This document shows positions 1 to 12,479 of a stretch of 64,000 bases of DNA, piece by piece; the stretch's first letter is position 1; every line of letters begins with the position of its first letter. The notes under the pieces are model-generated. The model ran no database searches. It saw only the letters and a program-made list of their open reading frames with translations, and had not been told where the DNA came from. Source of the stretch: Onchocerca volvulus (taxonomy: Eukaryota > Nematoda > Chromadorea > Rhabditida > Onchocercidae); the NCBI GenBank assembly GCA_000499405.2, contig HG738138.1, positions 16,903,054 through 16,967,053 on the forward strand, written 5' to 3'. Made by a program: the position numbers and the translations under genes.

Positions 1-1710
1 AAAAAAAGAAAAATTTGATAATATCAACTTGTTAGAATAATACTGTAAAACAATATACAAATTATCGAGGAATGATATGAGAAGAATGTTTTATATAAAA
101 TTTAAAATAAATTTCCAAAAATTAAAAAAATTTAAAGAATTTTTTTTATTTTCAGAAACACAGAGTTTGATTAAATGTACTTTTATTCCATTGTTTGTCG
201 GATCATTAACATTTTTTGATATGAATTGTAAATTTCCTCGAAGTGGTATCAACTTGGTTGTTATTTCCTCCAAAAATTGATGGATACGATAAAATAACAG
301 AAAAAAAAAAGAAAAAAAAACCTTGATTATTGTAAATGAACTTTAAAATATTTTTTTGTTAAAGTTTGAATTTTTAATTTTATTTGTTGAAAATAAAAAC
401 TAATTAATCGATTAAGGGTCGAAATAATGATGAATAGAGAAAAAATATACAAACATCTTAGATGGAAAATTACAAATAGAAAACAGTCGGAAAGTATTAC
501 TATAGTTGAACAGTACATATTCTACAATTTGACTGCTCAGTACACAATGATAGGAATACAGTGATTTGATAATTATAATAAATTATATTTTATGAATATG
601 AGCATTTTAATTCATCGAAAAAAAAAAAAAAGGGAAAAAAAGGAAAAAAAAATGCTTTCATTGCATTGACAAGAGAAGTCCTGAAAATTATGGAAATTTT
701 GATTTAAATGAGTTTAATCGATAACGTTAAGGAATAAGTATTCGAATGGATGTTCTAAATGAAAAATAAGAGAAGTGATTGAGAAAATTAAAAAGTAGAA
801 ATATTTTTGGGAAAGTGATTACGGGAAAACGGAACAAGTTTGATACTTCTCAGCCTAACATATTTAAGTAAATATGTTGCTTCAATTAACTAGGCGGAAA
901 AGGATTGAGGAAATATTGAAAAAATGAAAAATATCAAAAAAGTTATAAAAATACCAATGGTTCTGTTGAAATAAATTTAATACTAAATCTGAAAATTGAG
1001 GTTAAAGTTAAAGTTGGAGTTAAAATTTAGGTTCAGATTAAAATTGGAGTTAGAATTAAAGTAGAGTTAAATGAGAAAGCATGTTTTTCCATACAAATCT
1101 GAAGAATTAAATTTATGTGAAGAATTAAACAAACAAAAGGAGTAGAATTATTTCTATATTATACACTTTCTCTCTTACATTTTATAATTTAAGTGAGAAA
1201 TTTTTCGAAATCTACAGAAATCGATTTCATTATTAGTACTAATTGATTGCTCATCTAAAGTTGAACTTTAACCTCATAATTCCTTGGTAATTTCGAATTC
1301 CTCTCTTTTACTTTTTGAAAATTGTTTTATTACCTCCATTTGGTGTTAATGTTCTGATATTATCGATCCAACCTCATGTCCTTTGACCATGCATTCATTT
1401 TCCTGCAATTTATTCATTTAACTATTCCTTCTTCTTTCTTTCTCTCTCTCTCCCCATTCTCATCCTGTTATTTTTTAAAATGAACTAACCGTTGACTAAC
1501 AAAAATTTTCCCAGGGAGCAAGAAAATGTGGAAGTTCGGCGTCACGGCAAAAAGAAATGTGGAGAAAAAGAGAACCGAGAAAAAGGAAGAAAAGAAAAAG
1601 AGAATGTAGAAGGAGAGAGTATTAGTAGCGACCTTTTTACAACTGCGGGTCATCTAATTGTGCTTGTGATGTTGTGTGGGATTAACGTGTGGGAGGCGTA
1701 TGTGAGGTCA

Positions 1711-1772
1711 TAAGTGGTGACGTTTGTTTCACGTGGGTGGTGATATTTATTTGACGTGAGTGGTGACGTTTA
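1711..1772. repeat. Three short copies of a GTGGTGACGTTTATTT-like unit
   Basis: Copies begin near 1714, 1737 and 1760. TGACGT occurs at 1718, 1752 and 1764, and a CACGTG hexamer at 1730-1735. TGACGT is the core of CRE/ATF-type sites and CACGTG is an E-box. The array lies about 0.9 kb upstream of the RING/B-box ATG, so a regulatory role is possible but inferred. Confidence 0.5.
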
Positions 1773-2030
1773 TTTTTCGAGTGGATTTTGCGGTTCGTCG
1801 GATAAGTGCTACAAATTGTACTATTTTTCAATAGATGTACGGATATCCACTCGAAAAAATCGAACGAGTACGAGGATAGTTTTGATCGTTATTAGTTGAC
1901 ATGTTTTTTTTTTTTGCCTTATGTAGTTATGTATTTCGAGTTGATCTTATGGCCAAGTTTATATAATTACGTAAGATAATTCAGGCTACAGAATGGTTGG
2001 AATATATTAAGAATTGAATAACGTTCGTAA

Positions 2031-2177
2031 GTATATCAGTAGTTCTTGTCATATTTGTTCTATGTTAGTGATAATAGTATCATTTGAAACACATGTGTAT
2101 CAGTAAGTGTCATATCTCTCTAATCATAGGTATATCAGTAGTCATCATATCTGTTCCCTGTTAATAGTACTGATATC
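2031..2177. repeat. Three imperfect copies of a GTATATCAGTAGT-led unit
   Basis: Copies start near 2031, 2097 and 2130. Each runs through a CATAT-C/T-TGTTC-like segment and the outer two share a TTAGTGATAATAGT-like end. Unit length varies from about 33 to 66 bases. No coding frame runs through it. Confidence 0.5.
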
Positions 2178-2554
2178 ACGCGTCAATTTCCGTACGTCAT
2201 ATTTTCCGTAAAATTGCATGCCCAATCATTTAGTATACATATTTTTTAAAACTGAAGTACAAGTACGTTGAGAATTATCTATTTGTAGTTCCAATAGGAT
2301 CTCTCCACTAAATTCATTGATTAGTTTACTGGTGGTTTATTTAGTTGTTTTACTTGGCAAAGCATAAATTCGAAAGAAAGGTCAAGGTCATCAGATTTAG
2401 CTCGTCAACAGTCCATTAGGATTGTGTTGACATTTTCATCGGTGATCCATTCCACTATGCGATTCAGCTCTGATGTCTTTATTGCAACAATCGATTAATA
2501 TCTTTATCTGCTTACATTTAGATATGGTTAATATGGTGTTTGATTACGTAATGA

Positions 2555-2562
2555 TCACGTGA
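2555..2562. promoter_or_regulatory. TCACGTGA palindrome (CLEAR/M-box-like E-box)
   Basis: The eight-base palindrome TCACGTGA lies 102 bases upstream of the ATG at 2664. This core is the established binding site of TFEB/MITF-class bHLH-zip factors (HLH-30 in C. elegans). It is a single site, so function is inference. Confidence 0.35.
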
Positions 2563-2663
2563 TTCATCTATTGTAGAACACATGCTTGTTAGATTCGCTT
2601 GCATTGTGATTATTGATATATAAAATTTCCTATTTGGAGGTCGGGGAATGAAATTTCATCATA

Positions 2664-4015
2664 ATGGATGTTTTGCCTTCTTTATCTGATTCTTCTGCCT
2701 TATCACAATCTCTGTCATCCGCGATATCATCAGCTTCTTTCCCTAATCATTCATCAGAGAAAATGATTGAAGACGAAGGTAAATCTGATGCGTTCTTATT
2801 AGAAGCTATGGTTTGTTCGACTTGTTTTGCGGTTAGTCTTGTATATATATATATATATATATATATTCATTTATTTATTATTGAAACTATGCATACATCA
2901 TATTAATTGTTTTTGATTATATTCGTTGTGGCAGATTCGTTATGTCTGGTCTTCACAGTCTGAATAAATAAATTAGCAGGTCCATGTTTATTTTAGCATT
3001 ATATTTACTATATTTCTATTTTTATGAATTTTTTTTTCTTTTTTTGAAGATATTTAATGAGCCGAAGCAACTGCAATGTGGTCATTCATTTTGTGCAAAA
3101 TGTATTGATCGACTTTATGATGTTCATGGAGCAGACCAGAAATATACTTGTCCCTTATGTCGTGCACATTTTAATAGTCCGCCTGTCGTCAATTATTCCT
3201 TAAAGAGTTAGCGCTGCTTAAAAATCATTTTTCTTTTGCCTTTTACGTTCAGGGTGGTTACATGAGAAAATTATTTTGGATAGACAGTAGACTTTTTTTT
3301 ACAGCATATGCTTAAATGCTTGTTTAGGATTCAGTTATAAAAATGCAATAGGAAAAAAATAAGCTAATTGAGCATTTAGTGCCATAGGACAGGACAGATG
3401 TGAAACTGTGAAATAATCCAGAAGAATCGGTCACTTATAACGTATCATGCAATATTGTTTGATGGTTTATAACTGATTTATTAAAGTAAGGAAATTTTTT
3501 AGGTCTTATATCTCGGATAAAAGAAAAAGATGCTATGGTCAAATATTGTCAGCAGTGCTCAAAAGCTACAAAACCAGAGGATCAATATTGTTGTGATGAC
3601 TGCAATCATATTAATAGAGTAGAGGTGTCGACATTTTTTACTAAGGGGAATAATATCATGTACAAGATCTGTGGTGGTGTAATGGTGGTGATAATCATTT
3701 TATTTAAAAATTATTTTTTTTGTTCATGAAGGGGAGAAAAGTTGTTATCAAAAAAGACACTGGAATCTTAAATAAGTGAATTAATATCTTGTGAAGCGAA
3801 GTTTTTTTTGAATTTAAAATTTTGGTTAGAATGTAAATGACACTTTTCATAAAGTTGTAAACTGAAAAGAAATATACAAAAAAGTTTTTGTAGATTCGAG
3901 TAGTAGATATAATTGTGTCACAGATGTAGATGGTAATTATAATGAAGTGAGATCAGGAAAAATTGCTGCTCTTTTCTTTTTCAATTTATCCGTTTATCCA
4001 TACCTTGAAATTGCT

Positions 4016-4056
<41 letters not shown>

Positions 4057-6214
4057 GAAATTGTTGAATAAGGTTTCAGCGCGTTTGTTGCGGTTTGTGT
4101 GTAATAAACGGACATGCTAAGATGGGTCATACTATATCAAAATATGGAGAGTCAAAAGAACGAGTTAAAACAGCTCAGCAGGAACTTAAAGAAATGATTA
4201 TTAGCACTGTACAATTTCTGAAACAATGTAAAGAATTAACGATAGATCGCTTAAATTGTGTGGATGATTTGTTTAAGGTTTGTTTCGAATGCAGATAAGT
4301 AAATTGCAGTCTCTTTCTTCAAGCTAAATTGTTTGAAAAAAGAGATTTAGCAAAAAAAAAAAAATCAGAACACTTATTTTCCTATTAGAATGAGATAGTT
4401 TATAAATTATAATATCGATAAGGAAAATGCTGAGAAAAATTCTTTTCGTAGCATCAATATTTCAGCTATTGGATGGACAATATGCTCAATTCAAAATGGT
4501 TGAAACAGCACTAAATACCGATGAATTTATGTCAAAAAAGGATATTGAGATCAGATTAGAACATGCCCGACGATTACATGGAATCTATATGCGGGTTTGT
4601 TGTATGATTGATGTTGAGTATATGATAGCAGAAAAATATGAATGATGTTGAGTATATTATAGCAAAAAAACGTCTTTTTTATGTAGTGATTTTATTGTAT
4701 TGATATAAGTCACTTGGGCTTGAGAATAATGGACTTGCTCAGACTAAAGATCCATTTTCTTCGTATAATTCAATTTAAAAAGGGCATAAAACCGGTGTGG
4801 GAATACAGTAATACCAAAATAAGTACTAATAATAACAATAAATAGAACTAAGTCAGTAATAACAAATTAGAATTAAACCCAAATTGAGAATATAGCAATC
4901 TTATTAGATATCAATAACTACATGAAATTTTATAGCAGGAATGTAATAGGCTACGATGGCAAGCAGTTTGTCAGTGTATTATTCCAAACGGCTGGAATTT
5001 ATTCAGGAATAAAAATCTTAAATCGTATTTTCATAGCAAATTCAGCTAGAAATTCTGGTCTTTTAACGTAGTATAAACAACTGGACGATGTAGAAGCGAT
5101 TTTTAGATGATATAGAGACATAGAAGCGATTTTTTTTTATCAGCTAAAGAAACACTGTTTCGTGTTCAAGTATCAAGTATCAGACAATCCATTGGAGAAT
5201 AGTCTTTTAGAGTTAGATAGAAGCAATCAAAAAGTTTATCGGCAGATAACGAAGTCGATTTACTATAGTCATTCATATGTCCATAATGTTTTTAATAAAA
5301 TGATCAAATTATTTCAGTGTGCATCAGAATTTGCTGGATTCATGAATAACATGTTCAACGAAATTACAGTATTGATAGAAAAGACAGGTGTAGAACTGGC
5401 AGGTCATGCCATTTACGGCGATATAGTGGACAAAAGAGAATTAATTGCACAATCTGCGCAGTAAATTGTTTTCATATTTATTCAGTATTTTATATTCATT
5501 TAAGTAATAGTTGAGGGATAAACGATTGGTATCTGGCATGTGAGCGAAAATGTGATACTTCACATTGAAGTATCAATTGAAAAATATTTTGCTGGTGCAA
5601 CTTATGTTACTTTGACAAGTTATTTTGGAACTGATTTATATAAAGTTATTTGTTTTCTGGATTTCTGAATAATTGTAAAAGTAGCAACTTTAAATTATTC
5701 GGGATACTAAGTCTTGCTTTCTCTTTTTCTATGCAATTTCAAGTTTCAAAATATATCAAAGGGATAAGAGCATGAAATTTTAACTAAAGATTTTAGAAAA
5801 TTAAGCAAAAAAATTTTTGGAATACCTGCATCGAAAAGATTAAATGGCAGTATGTCATAAATTTTAGAATTCTCTTGCTCCATTCCCTCTTTTTCTTCAC
5901 ACATTTTAGCTGTTTAATTTTAATAGTATTGTTCCAAGTAGAATTACTTGTTCATTTATTTCACTAGTTATTTCTTTGATGTTAGCACTAATTTCAGAGA
6001 ACAAACACAGTCATGGTTCGAATATCAACGAACGGGACGTGTTAGCGTTTTATGCTCAGCTCTAGCACGTCGAAATGCAGCTATAGCTCGACGCCATCTC
6101 ATGACATACAGTCCGCAATCAGAATCAGAAATAATTGTCAATGTAATACCACCGATATTATCGGCAACACCTGCTACATCCGTTTTGGCCATGCCCAGAA
6201 ATGGTGTTTTTTAA
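2664..6214 (+). CDS. TRIM-like RING finger/B-box protein, 8 exons
   Basis: Proposed exons: 2664-2831, 3050-3206, 3503-3624, 4080-4277, 4466-4594, 4939-4965, 5144-5460, 5998-6214, giving 444 residues with phases closing throughout. A serine-rich leader precedes a C3HC4 RING (C51, C54, C66, H68, C71, C74, C90, C93), implying ubiquitin ligase activity. A B-box-like zinc segment starts at C124/C127, continues through a CCDDC motif and ends in an H-x5-H pattern (GHAKMGH). A helical, probably coiled-coil central region follows, then a short C-terminal tail. RING plus B-box plus coiled coil is TRIM architecture; the spacing also recalls RNF207. No NHL, SPRY or FN3 domain is present, so the target is unknown. 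The 27-base exon at 4939 and the end of exon 3 (3618 or 3624) are the least certain points. The start is the first ATG in frame with the RING; another ATG at 2648 opens a short out-of-frame uORF. Confidence 0.75.
2842..2866. repeat. (TA)n microsatellite in intron 1
   Basis: An uninterrupted TA run lies ten bases after the exon 1 donor of the RING/B-box gene. Confidence 0.9.
4017..4052. repeat. Poly(T) tract of 36 bases in intron 3
   Basis: An unbroken T homopolymer 25 bases before the acceptor of the B-box exon. Its length may be unreliable in the assembly. Confidence 0.9.
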
Positions 6215-6687
6215 GAATTTTATGAAATTGTAATTAGTGCTATATTTTATGATTGTTTTTCAAAAAATTCAGTTTTTGAAATGAATTGTTCAGATGAATA
6301 ATTTTTTTCATTAAATGTGATGTATTTTATGATATTCCAAATATAGTTCTTAAAAAACAAATAAAATCTATTATAACAACTTGATTAGCAGTTCAACATG
6401 AATTCTTGATATAAAAGCTGCTAAGTCCATGGTTAGATTATCTAACCTTGCCTAGTCATTGCGCAATAATTTTTATGGATACTTATTCGAATTTTCCATA
6501 ATTACGTTTTTTCGCTTTTCAATATTATTGCATAATGACTGGATAGTTATGGATGGAAGTAATTATGATGTTAACGGTCGAGAAACTTATTGTATTGAAG
6601 TGAGTAAAACGTAAAGAGTAAGAACGGTAATTTAAATATGAATTTTTGGTGTAAAAAAGATAACTTCTACTCCCAAAAGAGCGCTTT
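6215..6687. other. Spacer between RING/B-box gene and mL49
   Basis: Holds the 3' UTR of the upstream gene with a canonical AATAAA at 6360-6365, then about 320 bases to the mL49 ATG. The spacing is compatible with a nematode polycistron, but no clear TTTCAG-type trans-splice acceptor sits directly before 6688. Confidence 0.5.
6360..6365 (+). other. AATAAA poly(A) signal of the RING/B-box gene
   Basis: Canonical hexamer 146 bases after the stop codon, on the correct strand. Confidence 0.6.
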
Positions 6688-8275
6688 ATGTTACGACATT
6701 CTTTGAAATGGACTGAAAATGCTGTGGGACTGACGAAATGTCACTGCCGAAGAATTACGAATAAAGAAAATGCCACATCAAGTAGCGAAGTTTGGGATGA
6801 TCCTTGGCAAGCTGCTATGCCAAAAAGAGGTATCAATTTTTATCCTGAATTATTCGGTTATAATAGCATTAGTTCAATACTTCCATAGTACAAATTTGAT
6901 ATAAGAATAGTACGCATTTGATGAAAAGGATTGTTTGCTTTACTGATTTATACATATCGAATTATGTTGCAAAAAAAAAAAGAATTGTGAATAATACTGT
7001 TTGGAAGATATAAATATTTGATCTCATTCTCTACAACGACGAACTCTTTTTTTTTCTATTTTTTTTTTTATTTTTCTATTCTATTTTATTTTTTTTTCTT
7101 GTTCTATTAAATTTTTTTTGAAGTTTTCTCTTTTTTTCTTGTCAATTTTCAAATTTATCCTCAATAGTATTGTAACATAAATAACTTAATAGTTACAATT
7201 TTTACAGTATTTTTAGTTTTTTTTTTTTTCTTCTAATATAAAGTTTAAAGTTAGAATATTCTCATTTAATCATAATTCAACTGTATGGAGGATTATTTCA
7301 GAGCATATACGAAGCAGAGCAGTTGAGATACCAGTGGATTGGAAATATGTACAAAGGCTCATGCCGAAGAAATTGATTCCTGATGTACCGAAACATGATA
7401 CATACCCAACTCCTAGTGGTTGGAGACCGCCAAAACGTATGATTTTTCTTTTTTTTTTTTTTTTTCTATTTGCTGCTTTTGGGAACAATTTCGTGAAACC
7501 GTTCTTGTCTGACTGATTTTTAAAATTGTTATTTCACATTAAGTTTTAGAGAATTTTTTCTTTGTTTCAGCTCGGCCAGACCTAGCATTTTATGTGGAAC
7601 GAAATCGTGACCATTTATTACCACTTTATTTGGAGACCAGAAGAGATCAACTGGATCCGAAGACATTGGAATTTGAATATGTTGAGTTGGTACTGGTGAA
7701 AAAAATTCATGGCGATGTATTCGTGTGTTCCACTTTCCTTTTTTTTTAAATACTGCAATCATTTTTCTTTCAAATTCTTCAAACAATTTTTAGTTTTTGC
7801 ATGATACAAAGCTGTTGGAAACGGTCCTATTTAAATTTTTTGCAAGTGAGAAATCCTTACTGTTTAATGCGTGATCAGCCTCGCTACATTCAATATATCG
7901 CAGCAGTTATGACATATTAAATCGATTGATTAGACTTGAACCATATAGTCAGATTTGGGGTATTTTATTTTTCAGAAAATTCAGTTAATGAATAACTTCT
8001 AAAAAACTTTTATGTAGCATTGTAATACACGTCATTGTTTATTTTGAAGTTTTTTCAATCGTTTTTGTGGAACTTTCGAAAAATTATTTATTTCACATTT
8101 TATTGCTAATAAAAATATTTCTATTAAGGAATGCGAGAAAAAAATACGAGAATATTTGGAAGAATATTTGCAACATCCGATTGCGACGCATGTTGACGAA
8201 CTGAAAGGATTTATTCGAATAAAGGGTGCTGACAGAGCTGTTGTTGAGCAATGTTTGTATGACTTTGGTTTTTGA
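6688..8275 (+). CDS. mrpl-49: Mitochondrial large-subunit ribosomal protein mL49
   Basis: Exons 6688-6829, 7302-7436, 7571-7722 and 8129-8275 give 191 residues, slightly longer than vertebrate mL49 (about 166). The family signature is clear. VPKHDTYPTPSGWRPPK spans the exon 2/3 junction and matches the PKHDSYPTPSGWQPP-type core. Next come a PDLAFYVERNRDH segment and a VKKIHGDVF strand. The last exon ends in a helix followed by ELKGFIRIKG and a terminal DFGF, corresponding to the T-RIKG and EKGF ends of known mL49. The protein is a structural component of the mitoribosome, acting in the matrix. The first 47 residues are basic and poorly conserved, as expected for a mitochondrial targeting region. 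The start is the only ATG in frame before the first donor. An AATAAA follows the stop at 8316. Confidence 0.92.
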
Positions 8276-9678
8276 ATATGAAGACTTTTTTGATTTATTG
8301 TTGAATGTGATATAGAATAAATATTGTTTGAGGTCTCGCTGAAAATATAATTCTTTTCTTAAATGAAAAGTCAATAAATACTTTCCAAAACCAATAAATT
8401 CAAGATGATTTTTAGGTATTCTAGTCTCTTTGTCTGTCTTCATCTTTTCGATACCGCAGTCATTTCATCAAGATGGATTGAGTCTTAAAAGCTAGTCTAA
8501 AGCTGATGATGTATTAACTCCCGCGCCCTTGCTGCTGAGGACTTAAGCAATCTTTCACTATATACAAAATTTATGATGAAGTGGCGACTTTATTCCTATT
8601 ATCATTGGAACGTTATCATCTGTAATGGATATTATCATTTTTTTTAATTTAAGCATTGTTAATTTTCTTGGCCAGTATTCTATTTCTGGCTTAAAAAAAG
8701 GAATAAAATTCCAAATTCATTCATTTTTAAGTATTCTCCATCATTGTTTAATCTCTAAACATAACGTTTAATGCCAAAATGATTTTAAAGAAAGTCATTT
8801 TCGAACAGCGACATCGGAAAAGTTTTACTATTTTTCGATATTGAGGTAAACATGCGTTATGATTAGATGTAGATGGAGATTCTAGTGGGAACTTATTTTT
8901 GACATTATTGCATTTCATTTTGTTTCCATTTATGGCCAAAGCAATTAGATTGTTGATGCGTATTACTGATAGTGTTCGGTGGTTACAGATAGTTATTCTA
9001 ACATAGAATTGACTAAAGTATAGAATATTTTGATTAATTTTTTATGTGAACTAAATGAATTTACGAGAGAATAAAATATGACGAACTGATCACCCTCCTT
9101 GACTTCTTGGCTAAATGAAAGAAAGAAGAGAAGAGAGATACCTATAATTTTTCTTATTTAAGAATAAGTGAGAAAGAAGATTGTTGGAGAATTTGGGTTG
9201 GACGGATGTAGGTTTAAGAGTTAAGATAGAATCAAATTAATATGAGGAAAGCAGTAGGAATATTGCCCATCGATTTTGGTAGGTGAGATTGAGACAAGGA
9301 ACTGTTGGTTCACGAATGGTATCAGTAAGTGGTAGGTAAGCTGATATCCTCAGCTTCCGATAATTACGAGGACGAATTCATCTGCGTTACCTTTCTTGGA
9401 CATGTTGAAAAAGCTCGAAAAACCATCCAATCAGTCATGTTAAAGTTATATCATAAAGAGGACATATAGAAATAATGTAACTTTAAAACGGTGGAACATG
9501 AAGTTAATGGCTATATCCATTAAATTCATGTCCCATAAAGGTTATGTTTGCTAAATTTAATAAATACGTCTGCGCAAGCGTCAGGTTTTATTTGGTAGAT
9601 CGCGTATGTCACATCTCAGCATCATAATAATGATATTTTCAGGCTGATTTTGCATTTGATTTTGTTTCTTCATCTTTA
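8276..9678. other. Intergenic/5' flank of the ANCHR-like gene
   Basis: Contains the mL49 3' UTR with AATAAA at 8316-8321. A segment at about 9240-9440 is less AT-rich than its surroundings, and a TTTTCAG acceptor ends at 9642. From 9643 the frame stays open into the ATG at 9679, so the acceptor could be a trans-splice site or mark an exon whose upstream partner I cannot find. I looked here for a FYVE-type CxxC ladder and saw none. Confidence 0.5.
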
Positions 9679-11496
9679 ATGAATAACAACAATTGGTGGA
9701 CTGATGATGATTTGCCACCTCCATCGATGCGACAGAAGTATAGACACGCACTTGTGCAACGCTTTCTCCCCTCATCACGTTTATCACAACAAAACCGTCA
9801 ATCAGACAAAAAGGATAAAATTTTGGAGCAACGCTTAATAAATTTAAGCATGAGTAAGAATGAAAATGAAATAGAAACATTAGCATCTTTGGAGGAACGG
9901 GCGAAAATGCTAAAGATGCATAATGGAAGTAAATATTTTAAATTTCTCGATTTTCGAAATTTTTTGTAGTATTTGAAGTAGTTAGTTGATTATTAACTTC
10001 TCCTTTCTATTTATTCCGTTTTGTTTACATGTTTCTGAAATAACTAAATCACGAGAAAAAATGAAGATATTCTGGCATTTTGTGTTGCCATTTTTATTGA
10101 TCAAAATAAATAGATTATTTTATTACTGTGGATTTTACAAAATATATTTGGTTTTAAGATCAGGACACACCTTCAGTCAGTGACATTGAAGAAAGACTGG
10201 CAAAGCTTCGTAATGTACCAGTGGAAGGTATTAGGCATTCGAGGGTATGCTAGCAATTCATCAATACAATTTCACGATGGCATATTTGTAAAAATGGTTG
10301 CATATTGCTATTTTGGCACACAAAAAAAATGCCTTTATTTATACTATGACTTTTATGCTGCGTGTTAACTCAACTTTCAGTCTGCTGTTGTAAATGGAGA
10401 TGAAACTGAAGAAGAAACAGTTGAGAAATTGATGAGACGAGCAAAAGATGAAGCCATGTTAGAGACAAAATGGGATCGTTCTGGGGAATCGGAAGAACAT
10501 GATGTTGACCCGGAAGAATTCATTAGAATTTGTAGAAATGATGCCTCTTTTCCAGACGGTATATCTCTTTATATCTTTCAGTTCTACTTCATTCGTTGAA
10601 ACAAGAATTCATTCGTACAATTTTTTTATAAAAGATGTATTGTTTGTGTTGTATGCTTATTAGTAGTTAAGTCCTAAATAGTTCCTCTACAAAAGTACGA
10701 CAAAAAAAAAAAAAAAAACAAGTGTGATTCTCAATGTAAGTATTTAGGTGACATTTCCCTAAAATCTTGTTCTACATTAAAATTTGATTCTCGTTAAGAA
10801 CCCATCTTGAAGGAAAATAATTTTTAACAAATATTTACTTGGGTAGCAGTACCAGCATCATTTTTATAGACAAGCATTTGTGATACTCTACCTACAGAGA
10901 AGAATTCTTGCTAACTTTCGAAAAAAATTATCATCAGTTAAGAAGTAATCGTTGAACAGATAATTTTTGCAGACTTGAATGAAGAACTATCCATATCAAA
11001 TGCAGATATAATGGGGCGAGATACGATTCGGAATTTGAAACAGTTACAACGAATGATGAAATTGGCCAAAGAACAAAGTATAGAGGCAGCTAAGCTGACG
11101 GACGCAGGAAATGATAATCATTCGATGGATGAAGAAATTAAGGAACTCATGAAATTAAGTATGAAAAGATCTACTAATGTTTTTATGAAATATGGACACC
11201 TTGTAAATATATACGTTTAGCCCGGTGACCTACCATTCTGCTTTTAATGATTCCCACGTGCATGTTGCTGTTTCATTGACATCATGTTCCGATTCCATTG
11301 AAATTTACTTTCGTTTGTTTATGAGATTCTCATTTCAGCCAATCAAAGTAATATGAAATCGGCAAAAATAAATGAAGAATTGACTAAATTTTGGGAGAGA
11401 AGATTAGATCAAGAAGTGTCTTCTTCCGAGTCTAGTGATGATGATACCGAAATTGATTATGAAAAATTGGAAAAAGCATGTGCAATCTTCGATTAA
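9679..11496 (+). CDS. ANCHR/ZFYVE19-like acidic protein lacking a FYVE finger, 5 exons
   Basis: Exons 9679-9928, 10159-10244, 10381-10558, 10973-11158 and 11339-11496 give 285 residues with consistent phases. It is charged and mostly helical. The order of short motifs resembles vertebrate ANCHR. DKILEQRLINL corresponds to a first (D/E)-x-L-x-x-RL-x-x-L repeat. SVSDIEERLAKLR corresponds to a MIM1-type repeat, the helix that binds ESCRT-III/VPS4 MIT domains. VEKLMRRAKDEAMLETKW corresponds to the following acidic helix. ANCHR retains VPS4 at the midbody in the abscission checkpoint; that role here is inference. There is no FYVE zinc finger at the N terminus and no C-terminal B-box-like finger. 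A donor-like GTGCAA at 11480 and an open frame at 11813-11923 ending in IFRSQ suggest an alternative last exon. The family call rests on motif order only. Confidence 0.6.
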
Positions 11497-12479
11497 TCAA
11501 TTAGGCTCTTCTCTTTATTTATTTGTCTTAACTGAAATATCTATTAGTTTTTTTCTTTTTTCTGAAAGTGGTACATTTTGAATAACAAAAAGATGCAAAA
11601 AATTAAGCATTTTCAAATTATACTAGTTGAGAAAAATTATCTTAGTTTGTCACATCGTTACTTATTATATTGGAATTCAGTTAAGTAGTAAATGAAATTT
11701 TTGATTCATGGATCATTTCTGACTTAGTTATTGATTTCACATAAGGTACTACTTCTCATTCAATAAATTAACAGAATCATTATTGGGAACTATCATTTAC
11801 CTTTATTTCAAGATTGTACTGGAAGCTGAAAAAGTGGAGAACGAAGCCATTCAAATAGTAAAAGACTCGAAGAAAAATGGCAAGAAGAGTGGTATACTTT
11901 CCAGAATATTCCGTTCTCAGTAACTGCATATATTTGGCAATTCTTTCCTGCTCAGTGCTTTATAATAAAACTATCTTAATGAAAAGCAGATGTAATTAAA
12001 ATATTTCAAAATTCGGTATAATATTTTAGCTTTACACTACAATAAATGGGAAGGTTAAATTTATTATATATTTGAAAATTTACTGTGAACACTCATATGT
12101 GTCATGTTGTTTATCACTTATATGAATAGTTATGTATTTTTTTCGGCTTCTTTTTTCTTTTTTTTTCATATGTTTCTTCTTTTATTTTACTTGATATCAC
12201 ATGGTCATTTGTGAGCAAAATAAACTTTTTGCTGTTTATAAGTTTTTTCTAAATAATTACTAATTACTGTTTAATAACTATGCAAATAAAATTTCATAGT
12301 ATTAGAATCCTTTTAAAAATTCTCTCCAGAGCACTGTAAAAAGCTTCGGTACTCATGGCTTTGAAATATTTTATATCGTACACCATTTTCTTCTAAATAT
12401 CATTTTCTACATAACTATGAATGGTGATCTAAAATAATTTCCTTTTCTATTGCATAATTATTAGCTCTTAACTAAATTA
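11497..12479. other. Convergent intergenic region
   Basis: Lies between the 3' ends of the ANCHR-like gene (+) and the reductase (-). AATAAA occurs on the plus strand at 11762 and 11964. On the minus strand TTTATT at 12181-12186 is a candidate poly(A) signal for the reductase. The open frame at 11813-11923 (+) is the only coding-looking stretch. Confidence 0.55.

Larger units (their letters stand above)
1..2663. other. Intergenic DNA upstream of the RING/B-box gene
   Basis: No exon chain is convincing here. The stretch is AT-rich with poly(A)/poly(T) runs and a short array of GTTAAA/GGAGTT-type 6-12-mers near 1000-1070. Two short repeat arrays and a palindromic E-box, listed separately, lie in the last kilobase. 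Short open frames are present but have low-complexity composition and no family resemblance. Confidence 0.6.

Noticed and set aside
1468..1713. Overlapping open frames on both strands, one Lys/Glu-rich
   Set aside because: The composition comes from a purine-rich tract; no splice signals or family resemblance.
9581..9886. 101-codon minus-strand open frame
   Set aside because: It is the antisense of the first exon of the ANCHR-like gene, whose frame continues through five spliced exons.
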